From contig CAMWMK010000003.1 of the NCBI GenBank assembly GCA_947175295.1, positions 1 through 64,000 on the forward strand: DNA of 64,000 bases. Direction: 5' to 3'. The notes beneath the pieces were generated by a model, which was given only the letters and a program-made list of their open reading frames with translations, had not been told where the DNA came from and searched no databases. Below are positions 30,288 through 39,412 of this stretch, piece after piece (within the stretch, counting starts at the first letter, position 1; the number at the start of each line of letters is the position of its first letter). This stretch comes from an uncultured Porphyromonadaceae bacterium (GTDB lineage Bacteria; Bacteroidota; Bacteroidia; Bacteroidales; Muribaculaceae). Position numbers and translations under genes: made by a program.

Positions 30288-32321
30288 TCAGAGCAGCTTA
30301 GCTGTTCGCTTGATGAACTCAGAGAGGGCAGCTCCCTTAAGGAGTCCACTCTGGAGGAGGGCAAGGTCGATTATCTGCTTTACCTTAGGCAGGCCGGCGG
30401 CATATGCACTTACCTCTTTGTCAAGATCCGCACGGAGGGCAGCTACCTTGTCGTTCTGTTCCTTCATATCAGGTGCGCTTTCCTTCTTCTCCTGTGCTTC
30501 CTTTGAAGCTGTGGATATCTCATCGTTGAGCGCAGCGATCTGTTTGAGAATATCTGAAGTCTTCGCGCCGATTGCTTTCTCAGTCTCCTCTACAATGGAT
30601 TTAACAGCAGGCTGATCGGTATTGACCGTGAAGGCATAGCTTGCCGGCATATCTCCGTAGAAACTCATGCCCGGCTGCATCGCAGCCATATCCTTCATAC
30701 GGCGCATGAACTCATTCTGAGTGATGGTGGCGGGGGCAGCATCAGCGGATATCGCCTCGAATCCAACCATAAACTGAGCCTTGTCAACATCAGGAATCTG
30801 CGATTTGAAGAGTATGGTCATAACCTCAGTCTGGTCAGCTGAAAGTCCAGAAGCCTTCTCATCTGTCTTACGTATAAGTCGCTCGGGAGTATCGCTGTCG
30901 ACACGCACGAGGCTGACGCCATCGAGTTTCTGCTCAAGAAGGCCTACCATATGGGGTTCAAGCTGTCCGTCGAGAAGAAGCACGCTGTAACCCTTGTCTT
31001 CAGCCGCCTGAATATAGCTGTACTGAGCGGTCTTATCCGTGGCATAGAGATATACGAGGCGACCATCCTTGTCTTTCTGCTCGCCCTCCACAAGTGTGTG
31101 ATACTCTTCAAGAGTGAAATATTTTCCATTGACATCCTTAAGAAGATAGAACTTCTTTGCCGACTCGAAGAATTTCTCATCAGTAAGCATGCCATATTCA
31201 ATGAAGACCTTGATATCGTCCCATTTTTCTTCAAACGACTTACGGTCAGTCTTGAACATCGAGTCAAGCTTCTCAGCTACCTTCTTAGAGATGTAGCCGG
31301 AGATCTTCTTAACAGCCGTATCAGCCTGCAGATAGCTTCGGCTTACATTCAATGGAATATCCGGAGAATCGATCACACCCTGCATGAGAGTCATGAATTC
31401 AGGGACTACACCTTCCACCTGATCAGTCACGTAGACCTGATTGCTGTAAAGCTGGATGCGGTCTTTACGCACGTCAAATTCGTTTTTGATCTTCGGGAAA
31501 TAAAGAATACCTGTAAGGGTGAACGGATAGTCCACGTTAAGGTGAATCCAGAACATCGGGTCGTCCTGGCCGGGCATCAGTTCATGATAGAACTTGAGAT
31601 AGTCCTCATCAGTGAGATCAGCCGGCTTCTTGGTCCAAAGCGGTTCGGTGGCATTGACGACGTTGTCCTCATCAGTATCGGTCATCTTACCGTCTTTCCA
31701 CTCCTGTTTCTTACCGGAAATCACAGGCACCGGGAGGAAGCGGCAGTATTTCTTAAGAAGAGTATCTATACGAGCCTGCTCGAGGAATTCCTTGCTCTCA
31801 TCGTCGATATAAAGAGTGATGGAAGTGCCACGGTCAGACTTATCGCATTCCTCCATAGTGTATTCCGGACTTCCATCGCAAGTCCAGAGCACACCTTTCG
31901 CGCCCTCCTTATAGGAAAGCGACCGTATCTCGACTTTCTTAGACACCATAAAGGCGCTATAGAAACCAAGACCGAAGTGGCCGATGATGTTATTGGCGGT
32001 GTCCTTGTATTTCTGAAGGAACTCCTCAGCTCCGGAGAATGCGATCTGATTGATGTATTTGTCAACATCATCCGCGTCCATACCGATACCACGGTCGGTG
32101 ACTGTCAATGTGCCTTTCTCCTTGTCGATGTCGACATGCACGTCAAGTGTGCCGAGTTCACCCTTGAAGTCGCCAAACGATGCAAGGGTGCGAATTTTCT
32201 GCGTTGCATCCACCGCGTTGCTTACCAGCTCGCGAAGGAATATCTCATGATCACTGTAAAGAAATTTCTTGATTACGGGGAAGATGTTTTCAGTCGTTAC
32301 CCCAATTTTTCCGTTAGCCAT
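30288..32321 (-). CDS. htpG: Molecular chaperone HtpG (Hsp90)
   Basis: MANGKIGVTTENIFPVIKKFLYSDHEIFLRELVSNAVDATQKI, GHFGLGFYSAFMVSKKVEI, NVSRSYLQAD. Confidence 0.97.
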   Translation of the reverse strand: MANGKIGVTTENIFPVIKKFLYSDHEIFLRELVSNAVDATQKIRTLASFGDFKGELGTLDVHVDIDKEKGTLTVTDRGIGMDADDVDKYINQIAFSGAEEFLQKYKDTANNIIGHFGLGFYSAFMVSKKVEIRSLSYKEGAKGVLWTCDGSPEYTMEECDKSDRGTSITLYIDDESKEFLEQARIDTLLKKYCRFLPVPVISGKKQEWKDGKMTDTDEDNVVNATEPLWTKKPADLTDEDYLKFYHELMPGQDDPMFWIHLNVDYPFTLTGILYFPKIKNEFDVRKDRIQLYSNQVYVTDQVEGVVPEFMTLMQGVIDSPDIPLNVSRSYLQADTAVKKISGYISKKVAEKLDSMFKTDRKSFEEKWDDIKVFIEYGMLTDEKFFESAKKFYLLKDVNGKYFTLEEYHTLVEGEQKDKDGRLVYLYATDKTAQYSYIQAAEDKGYSVLLLDGQLEPHMVGLLEQKLDGVSLVRVDSDTPERLIRKTDEKASGLSADQTEVMTILFKSQIPDVDKAQFMVGFEAISADAAPATITQNEFMRRMKDMAAMQPGMSFYGDMPASYAFTVNTDQPAVKSIVEETEKAIGAKTSDILKQIAALNDEISTASKEAQEKKESAPDMKEQNDKVAALRADLDKEVSAYAAGLPKVKQIIDLALLQSGLLKGAALSEFIKRTAKLL

Positions 32322-32462
32322 TTCTATATCTTTTTTATTTGAGTTTTTCTTAGTTTTGTTTGTATGAAAGGTATCAAATACCGTGCCAAAAATAAAACAA
32401 CGACACAGAGGCATGGATTATCGGGTTAACATAATTTATAATATGCGACAAAGACCCATATG

Positions 32463-32498
32463 AAAAAAGAGGACGATCCTTATTACGGATCATCCTCT
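32463..32498 (-). terminator. Terminator downstream of the DUF5606 gene
   Basis: AGAGGACGATCC/GGATCATCCTCT stem, minus-strand TTTTTTCA tail. Confidence 0.8.
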
Positions 32499-32643
32499 TA
32501 CAAATATAGCCGAACTAAATCAGCGTACAACTTTCTTCTCTCCGTTGATAATGTAAGGCGTTGTATTCGTCAGCAGCCTTGTTATACTCAGCGATCTCCT
32601 CCGGAGTCATGAATTCGTAGTATTCAGGATTAGGTCTGAGGTG

Positions 32644-33057
32644 TTATGCTTCCTCCGGAGAGTCTGCCTCATCCTCTGTGAATTTCGTGTAGCCTTCGGA
32701 AATGAGAAGGTTATACCAGTTGAAGAGTTTCTTGATGTCGGAAGGATATACGCGGTCACGGTCGAAATCCTCAACAGCCTTCGCGAACTCAGCGCGCAGC
32801 ATGTCGTTGTCCATTGCCTTGACATCAATCCTCTGGCCCTCCTCCACTGCATAGACACGGTCGAGTATCTTATCGAGCGGAAGATCCTCCCCTACAGTAT
32901 ACATAGCGATATCGCCGAGGCATACCACACGGTCGCGGGCGCCAAGCGGGAAGCGCTTCTTACTTACAAGATCCTCTACGAGAAGTGTACGTTTGCCGGG
33001 AGTGATGATACGGTAAAGACCGGGTTTTCCTGTGATGGAAAGTATTTCTTTAAGCAT
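32644..33057 (-). CDS. DUF5606 domain protein
   Basis: MLKEILSITGKPGLYRIITPGKRTLLVEDLVSKKRFPLGARDRVVCLGDIAMYT...FDRDRVYPSDIKKLFNWYNLLI. Confidence 0.8.
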   Translation of the reverse strand: MLKEILSITGKPGLYRIITPGKRTLLVEDLVSKKRFPLGARDRVVCLGDIAMYTVGEDLPLDKILDRVYAVEEGQRIDVKAMDNDMLRAEFAKAVEDFDRDRVYPSDIKKLFNWYNLLISEGYTKFTEDEADSPEEA

Positions 33058-33134
33058 GGCTGTATTTTTTTCTATTTATTCAGTGATTAATGATTATATT
33101 TCTTGGTAAGGAGCATAGGCAGACGGCAACAAGG

Positions 33135-34112
33135 TCATCTTACCAATGTATACTCCACGGAATCTGATTGCAGACGCGGATTGACGGCATTTACACCCTT
33201 GACAGGCTCTATACGCAGTGGAATCCTTTCTCCTCTATGGGCTGCCACGTCGTTGTAGTCCACCACTACGCGCACAGCCTTGCGGTCGTCGTCAAACTCG
33301 CTCATCGGGACATAGTAGCTTACCCTGACATTTGATGGAAAGAGAAGGAGGTTCTCGTCGTGCGGAACGTTTTCAGCTACGACCGTAACCATATCCTCCT
33401 TTGCCACGAGAGGCTCGACATTTACCTTGATCTGAACATTTGAAGGAATCAGGCGCACTCCCCGGATACTCTTGAGATCGGCCGTGAAGCTTCGCGATTC
33501 AGAAAGGTCAGACTCCACATAAGCCTTTGTGAAAACCCTTGTAAGAGTGTCGATGATCTCCCGAGGTCCATAGGCAGTCACCCTCGTAGGCTCCGAGGCC
33601 GGTTGCCCGTAGACATAGTAGCCAGCATGGGCACTTGCCTTGACCGACACCGCAACGGGAACGGATTTTCCAGGACGGTCGGTATAGACGAGCCTCAGCG
33701 AGTCCAGACTACTGGAGACAATCGTAGCACTGCTTCCAAAAGTTTCCTTCAACGCCGCCATCATATCGGAACGGGAGCATATCAGTTGCCCGTCGTCAGC
33801 GAGTTCTCTGAAATTAAGGTTCACAGTTGGAGTTTTCAGCCACATCGAACGCATCAGGCTGGAGCCTTTGTCTCGCACTTCCACATGGATCGTCTTCGGC
33901 ACATCCGAGATGAAAGTCACACTATCGGGCTTATTACTAATGCGCACACTGACTATACAACCGTCCTGCACAGAGTCGTTGAGCGTCAGGATCAGCCAGA
34001 ACATGGCGGAAATACCTACAAACGCGGCAAAAGTAAGCAGGCTCCGGAATTTAGACGATTTCCGGAGATTCCTCCACCCCACTCCTAACGAGCCAATCCA
34101 GTTTTTCCGCAT
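33135..34112 (-). CDS. YbbR-like domain protein
   Basis: LLTFAAFVGISAMFWLILTLND N-terminal TM, YbbR-like repeats; located after yajC. Confidence 0.8.
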   Translation of the reverse strand: MRKNWIGSLGVGWRNLRKSSKFRSLLTFAAFVGISAMFWLILTLNDSVQDGCIVSVRISNKPDSVTFISDVPKTIHVEVRDKGSSLMRSMWLKTPTVNLNFRELADDGQLICSRSDMMAALKETFGSSATIVSSSLDSLRLVYTDRPGKSVPVAVSVKASAHAGYYVYGQPASEPTRVTAYGPREIIDTLTRVFTKAYVESDLSESRSFTADLKSIRGVRLIPSNVQIKVNVEPLVAKEDMVTVVAENVPHDENLLLFPSNVRVSYYVPMSEFDDDRKAVRVVVDYNDVAAHRGERIPLRIEPVKGVNAVNPRLQSDSVEYTLVR

Positions 34113-34135
34113 ATGTCCTGCTGCTGTTCAGTCCG

Positions 34136-34447
34136 TTACTGCTGAGCATTGGGGTTTTCGACACCTGCAGGGAAGACAGAGTTTTTGTCTACCTTCATCT
34201 GCACTCCGGGAGCCACTTCAATCATCACGGTAGCATCTGAGATATCCTTGAGCTTACCATGGATTCCACCGGCTGTCACCACACGGTCGCCGGTCTTCAT
34301 AGCCTCACGTGCCTTTCTTATCTCTTTCTGTTTTTTCTGCTGCGGGCGAATCATGAAGAAATAGAAGATCACGATCATCGCCACAATCATCAGCATGCCG
34401 CTGAGGCCTCCGCCTCCGCCGGCCGCCTGAAGAAGAATTGAATTCAT
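34136..34447 (-). CDS. yajC: Preprotein translocase subunit YajC
   Basis: MLMIVAMIVIFYFFMIRPQQKKQKEIRKAREAMKTGDRVVTAGGIHGKLKDI. Confidence 0.95.
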   Translation of the reverse strand: MNSILLQAAGGGGGLSGMLMIVAMIVIFYFFMIRPQQKKQKEIRKAREAMKTGDRVVTAGGIHGKLKDISDATVMIEVAPGVQMKVDKNSVFPAGVENPNAQQ

Positions 34448-34475
34448 ATCTTTATCTTAATTTAGTTTGTTGTCC

Positions 34476-35879
34476 TTATTTCTTAAGTTTACCGCTCTCC
34501 TTGAGATTGGCTATCACATTGGCGAGAAGGCCATGTACGAAGCCACCGCTCTTTCCGGAAGAGTAGCATTTCGCAATTTCTATATACTCGTTGAGCGACG
34601 CCTGAAGAGGAATCTTGGGAAAATTTAGAATTTCCGCGAGAGCTGTCTCCATGATGACCACGTCCATATACGCCAATCGGTCAGAATCCCAATGCTGTTT
34701 GTTGAGTGCTTCATCGATATATCCGCGGTAGACAGCATGCTTCTTAACAGTGATTTCGAAAAGCTCACGTCCGAACTTAGCGTCTTCGTCATCCTTATAC
34801 ATCGGGAGCACCGGCTCCTTGAATTTGCAGTTCGGGTCGGAAGCCTTCTCTTCAAAGCGACGGAAAGTCTTGAGCACGAATTCACCCATGATATCGAAAT
34901 CATCGTTCCAGAACACCGACATCGTCTCCAGGATCTCAAGGAAATCAGGATCGGAAAGAATCACGCCCCTCATGGCCTTGCGCCAGAACTCGCAGTCCTG
35001 ATGCAAATCGCTGACCGGATCCGACATATATTCCTTATATAAATCCGACTCGAGTATCTTCTTAAGCAGATGCCTTATCAGTTCGCGATCCTGCTCAAGC
35101 CAGGAGATCTTCTTCTCCTCGGCATAGTCCTTGATTTCCTGATTTTCGCTGAGAAGCTTCACCAACTCATTGTCGATGAATTTCGGATTCGGATTCAGGT
35201 CATCATCACTGGCCATATAACGGTGGCGTCGTTCATCGAGCTCCACTTCCCTCTGATATGTGATCTCGATCGGAAGCATGAGGAGACGGAAATAAAGTTC
35301 GCGTGCCTTCTCAAGGCTGGTCTTCAGGTCGGCAAGACCGTCGAGGATATTATCCTGGCTTGAGGCAAAGTCTGCGAATGTCTGCGTGATCATTTCCTTA
35401 GCCCTGTCCACACCGCGAAGTGAATAGTTGGGATATCCTTCGGCTATACTGCTTATACGAGGATCTACCGAGATGAAATGGCGGAATAACTCCGGCCATA
35501 TCTTTGAGTCGGCTTTTGGATCCTTGAGAAAGTTCTTGTAGATAGCGGAATTTTTTATGCGTTCGCAAAGATCGTCGACGCATGGATCAAGAGGTGAACG
35601 ACCTCCTGAATACCTGCTGCTGACCGACTTCATGATGTTGTCGGCAATCAGACGCTGGATGAATCTGGTCTCGTAGAGAGGTGAATTGCGGGTACGCTGA
35701 TTGATAGACCCCGCTATATCCATCATCAGATATAGGTAGTCGAGATAGAGTGAGTAGGCAAAACGCTTTTCCTTAGTGGGCGCAGACGGCGATGACTGCA
35801 CGCTAAAGTTGTTTTGCACAAGAAAATACGAATAAAGCAGCTGCACCACTTTAATTCTTATGAGTACTCTATTAATCAT
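34476..35879 (-). CDS. nusB: Transcription antitermination factor NusB with unusually long N-terminal region
   Basis: MINRVLIRIKVVQLLYSYF start; C-terminus WDSDRLAYMDVVIMETALAEILNFPKIPLQASLNEYIEIAKCYSSGKSGGFVHGLLANVI. Confidence 0.92.
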   Translation of the reverse strand: MINRVLIRIKVVQLLYSYFLVQNNFSVQSSPSAPTKEKRFAYSLYLDYLYLMMDIAGSINQRTRNSPLYETRFIQRLIADNIMKSVSSRYSGGRSPLDPCVDDLCERIKNSAIYKNFLKDPKADSKIWPELFRHFISVDPRISSIAEGYPNYSLRGVDRAKEMITQTFADFASSQDNILDGLADLKTSLEKARELYFRLLMLPIEITYQREVELDERRHRYMASDDDLNPNPKFIDNELVKLLSENQEIKDYAEEKKISWLEQDRELIRHLLKKILESDLYKEYMSDPVSDLHQDCEFWRKAMRGVILSDPDFLEILETMSVFWNDDFDIMGEFVLKTFRRFEEKASDPNCKFKEPVLPMYKDDEDAKFGRELFEITVKKHAVYRGYIDEALNKQHWDSDRLAYMDVVIMETALAEILNFPKIPLQASLNEYIEIAKCYSSGKSGGFVHGLLANVIANLKESGKLKK

Positions 35880-35943
35880 AAACTGTTGATTTATAATATC
35901 AAGCATTCCGACACTCGAGTCGGTGCACGTTTCTAATAAATTG

Positions 35944-35951
35944 CAAAGTTA
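35944..35951 (-). promoter_or_regulatory. -7 box (TAACTTTG, minus strand) of nusB
   Basis: CAAAGTTA on the + strand, about 65 nt upstream of the nusB start. Confidence 0.5.
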
Positions 35952-36012
35952 ATATTTTCCTCCGATTTATGCAAAATCTCAAGGCAAAAAAATCAGCTTT
36001 CATACTTGTTTA

Positions 36013-36750
36013 TCAGGCATTCCTTTGCCTGAGCGCCTCATAGACCATCACTCCGGCCGCTACAGAGACATTGAGCGAGCTGATTTCCCCTACTATCGGA
36101 ATAGCCGCCAGGTCGTCGGCAATTCTCAAGACTTCATCGGAAATACCCGTCTCTTCCGCACCCATGACGATCGCCACAGGCACGGTGAAATCCACCTCGG
36201 TATAGTTGCGCGCTCCCTTCTCGGTGGCAGCCACTATCTTGTATCCGTTATCCTTAAGCTGCCTGACTGCGTCGAGCGTGCTCTTCTCGCGGCAGACGGG
36301 GATATGGAACAGAGCTCCGGCAGAGGTCTTGATAGCATCGGCAGTAATCGATACCGAATTGTGAGATGGAATCACTATCGCGTCCACACCCGCGCAGCAT
36401 GCCGTACGTGCGATCGCTCCGAAGTTGCGTATGTCGGTCACTCCGTCGAGCACCACCATCAGAGGATTTCTTCCCTCCTCGTAGAGCATGGGAATCACAT
36501 TATCAAGTCTATGATAAGGGACTGCCGCAAGGATAGCGATGGCACCCTGATGGTTTTTCATCGTGATGCGGTTGAGCTTCTCCTGCGGCACACGCCTCAC
36601 GAGAATTCCATAGGCTTTTGCCTTTCCGAGCAGCTCCCTTGCAAGATCGCCGTTGATATCGGTCTTGACAAGGATCTTGTCGATGTCTTTTCCGGCCTCT
36701 ATGGCCTCGATTATTGCCCTAAGGCCGAAAATATAGTCACTTTTCTCCAT
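36013..36750 (-). CDS. rlmB: 23S rRNA (guanosine-2'-O-)-methyltransferase RlmB
   Basis: IFGLRAIIEAIEAGKDIDKILV...VVLDGVTDIRNFGAIARTACCAGVDAIVIP...VMGAEETGIS...SLNVSVAAGVMVYEALRQR. Confidence 0.94.
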   Translation of the reverse strand: MEKSDYIFGLRAIIEAIEAGKDIDKILVKTDINGDLARELLGKAKAYGILVRRVPQEKLNRITMKNHQGAIAILAAVPYHRLDNVIPMLYEEGRNPLMVVLDGVTDIRNFGAIARTACCAGVDAIVIPSHNSVSITADAIKTSAGALFHIPVCREKSTLDAVRQLKDNGYKIVAATEKGARNYTEVDFTVPVAIVMGAEETGISDEVLRIADDLAAIPIVGEISSLNVSVAAGVMVYEALRQRNA

Positions 36751-36771
36751 AATTGTTTCATCAGTTTATTC

Positions 36772-38448
36772 CTATCCATCCAAAAGAACACGTGCGTTGG
36801 TCAGCGCAGCGTCGTTGATTTCCTTTCCTGAAAGCATCCTCGCTATCTCCCTCACCCGTTCCTCTCGGTCAAGGGTCTTGACATGGCTTACAGTGCGATC
36901 TCCCTCATCATGCTTGAATACGAGCAAATGCGCATGCCCCTTCACTGCCACCTGCGGCAGATGGGTGATGGCGAAGACCTGCATTCCCGCAGCGATGTCG
37001 GCCATCATCGAGCCCATACGGTCTGCGATGTCGCCAGAGACACCGGTATCGATCTCGTCGAAGATCACAGTCGGAAGTTTCAGTTTATTTGCAGTTATGG
37101 CCTTGATGCATAGAGTCAGTCGGGCCATCTCCCCTCCCGACGCTGTCTGAGCGAGCGGCATCAAAGGCTGGTTCTTATTGAAAGCACAGAGAAATTCCGC
37201 AGTGTCTTTGCCGTCGGGCGTAAGTTTCCCCTTGGTTAGGCTTACGGTAAACCTCAGGTTTTTCAATCCAAGCGGACGGGCGTCAGCCGTAAGCATTTCC
37301 TCGAATTTCCTGGCGGCTGCTTCCCTTACAACGCTTATCCGCTCCGCTTTTTCCTTGAGCACCTCTCCGAGCCTACGCGCTTCCGCCTCCAGGGAATTGA
37401 GCTCCCCTATATTTTCGGTACCCCCGCCACACTCTTCCTTGAGTGACGCGTAGAGCGCCACAAGCGCGTCATAGTCCGGCACTTTGAATCGCTTGACCGC
37501 CTCATACAGTTCCTTAAGCCGAGCATCAGCCTGCGCGAGCCTTACGGGATCGGATTCTATGCCGGAAGCAATTCCGGAAAGGGTATCGCCGATATCCTTA
37601 AGCTCGATGTAGAGACTCCTGAGCCTTTCCATAAGTCCAGGCTGCGAAGGATCCGCCGTCCGGTCGAAAAGCGAGAAGTCTATTCCGTCGATACCCGCGC
37701 CTGCATCGCCAATCATGGAGAGAGCACTGCTGTCGGAAAGAGAGAGAAGGTAGGCAGCCTCATTGATCCTGCTCCTAAGATCGTCAGCATCAGAAAGGAT
37801 ATCATAGTCCTTCTCCACTTCCTCGAGCTCTCCCTTACGGGGATTTATCTTGGAAAGCTGCTCAAGCTGGAAGGCACGCAATTCCCGGCTCTCCCGGCTG
37901 CGCTCCATTGCTTCACGCAGTTTCTTAATTCTCTTGCGAAGGCCTACGAAGCGCGAGAAGTCTCTTCTATAGTCGGAGAGCATCTCCGCGTCATCGGCGA
38001 TGGAGTCGATTATGCTGAGTTGATATTCAGGTTTGGAAAGAAGCCTGTTGGAATGTTGCGAATGGATGTCGACAAGACCGCCCGCTACTTCCGACAGAAG
38101 CGGAAGGGTGACCGGCGAATCATTTATGAATGCACGGCTACGGCCATTGGCCGAAATCTCACGACGCACTATAATCTGGCCGTCGTTCCATTCGAGTTCG
38201 TTGGCGTCGAAGATGTCCCTGAGCGACAGGGACACAGAATCGAACACACCTTCCACTACGGCTTTCCCTTCCCGGTTGGCAAGCACCTTCTTACTGTCGG
38301 CGCGCTCTCCCATAAGCAATGAGATGGCACCCATCATGACCGACTTTCCCGCACCGGTCTCTCCGGTCAGGATAGTCAATCCTTCATTGAGATTGAGCTC
38401 CACCTTGTCGATAAGGGCATAGTTGATTATAGAAAGCTGTCTGATCAT
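36772..38448 (-). CDS. recN: DNA repair protein RecN
   Basis: MIRQLSIINYALIDKVELNLNEGLTILTGETGAGKSVMMGAISLLMGERAD; TASGGEMARLTLCIKAI; VIFDEIDTGVSGDIADRMG. Confidence 0.97.
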   Translation of the reverse strand: MIRQLSIINYALIDKVELNLNEGLTILTGETGAGKSVMMGAISLLMGERADSKKVLANREGKAVVEGVFDSVSLSLRDIFDANELEWNDGQIIVRREISANGRSRAFINDSPVTLPLLSEVAGGLVDIHSQHSNRLLSKPEYQLSIIDSIADDAEMLSDYRRDFSRFVGLRKRIKKLREAMERSRESRELRAFQLEQLSKINPRKGELEEVEKDYDILSDADDLRSRINEAAYLLSLSDSSALSMIGDAGAGIDGIDFSLFDRTADPSQPGLMERLRSLYIELKDIGDTLSGIASGIESDPVRLAQADARLKELYEAVKRFKVPDYDALVALYASLKEECGGGTENIGELNSLEAEARRLGEVLKEKAERISVVREAAARKFEEMLTADARPLGLKNLRFTVSLTKGKLTPDGKDTAEFLCAFNKNQPLMPLAQTASGGEMARLTLCIKAITANKLKLPTVIFDEIDTGVSGDIADRMGSMMADIAAGMQVFAITHLPQVAVKGHAHLLVFKHDEGDRTVSHVKTLDREERVREIARMLSGKEINDAALTNARVLLDG

Positions 38449-38469
38449 ATTGTATCCTCTTCTGTCACG

Positions 38470-39390
38470 TTAATTGTTCTCATCCCCTTTCCTGATTTTG
38501 TTTAAGCGGTCGTTTTCCGCAGGATAGATAGGCTGAAGGAGTTTGTAGACCATTTCCCTTTCGGACTGCGGAGCCTTGGAGTAGACATTTACGAGTTCGT
38601 CAAGTTTCGAATCGCGGAAGATGGAAAGGGCGGCCGACATCGGATCGGCCTTGTAGATCGCCTCAATCGCATTGAGCGACTGAGTTATCGAGGCCCTCCC
38701 CTTGTCGGGCGAAGTCACCATCTCGTCAAGCCCCTTCCGATGATAATCATAAAGCATCTGCCTGTAGGCGGAAGTAGAAGGCTGAGTGAAAGAAGTAAGC
38801 ACTCCGCTTCTGTTTTTAGGATCTTCAAAAGCCTTCCAACCCACCTCTCCGAGACTCTGCGCCGCCTGCACCACAGAAGCGGCCTTCTCATAATACGGCT
38901 CTCCCCCCTTAGGAGAGAAACTATCGAAATCAAGAGCCAGGAAAAGATACGCGTAATAGTCCAGTATTGCAGTAAGATTATTGTCTATCGTAGTGGCGTT
39001 GAACACAAGAGGCTCACCTTCGCGGTATTCGAAACTGATCCGGTTGTCCTTGAAATTGAAGAGAGTGGTGGTATAAGTGGAGTTATATACAGGTCTGGAG
39101 AGCTGCACCTGAAGGTCACCCGTGATGCGGTCGTCAGTATATTCGCTTACAGTAAGATAGAGTCTGCAATCGATTTTCTCGTTGTTGGAGAATGTCGCAT
39201 TGGAGAATCTGGTTTCATTCATATACTCAGTGACAGCATCCTGAAGTGTCTGGAACACAGACTTGGAACCACCTTCAATCTTCTGTGCATTGACCTCTAC
39301 CTGGCAGTTGAGTTCCTGCGCGCCGGCAGATGCGGAAAACATAATTCCCGCAATCCCCAACAGATATTTCACACTTATCTTCACACTCAT
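38470..39390 (-). CDS. DUF4835 family protein
   Basis: QELNCQVEVNAQKIEGGSKSVFQTLQDAVTEYMNETRFSNATFSNNEKIDC...; between recN and coaBC as in other Bacteroidales. Confidence 0.85.
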   Translation of the reverse strand: MSVKISVKYLLGIAGIMFSASAGAQELNCQVEVNAQKIEGGSKSVFQTLQDAVTEYMNETRFSNATFSNNEKIDCRLYLTVSEYTDDRITGDLQVQLSRPVYNSTYTTTLFNFKDNRISFEYREGEPLVFNATTIDNNLTAILDYYAYLFLALDFDSFSPKGGEPYYEKAASVVQAAQSLGEVGWKAFEDPKNRSGVLTSFTQPSTSAYRQMLYDYHRKGLDEMVTSPDKGRASITQSLNAIEAIYKADPMSAALSIFRDSKLDELVNVYSKAPQSEREMVYKLLQPIYPAENDRLNKIRKGDENN

Positions 39391-39412
39391 CGTTGTCAAT
39401 TCACTTTTCAGT

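Noticed and set aside
30951-32342. 463-aa plus-strand ORF
   Set aside because: Fully antisense to htpG, whose translation matches Hsp90 throughout; the antisense frame is a codon-bias by-product with no recognisable domain.
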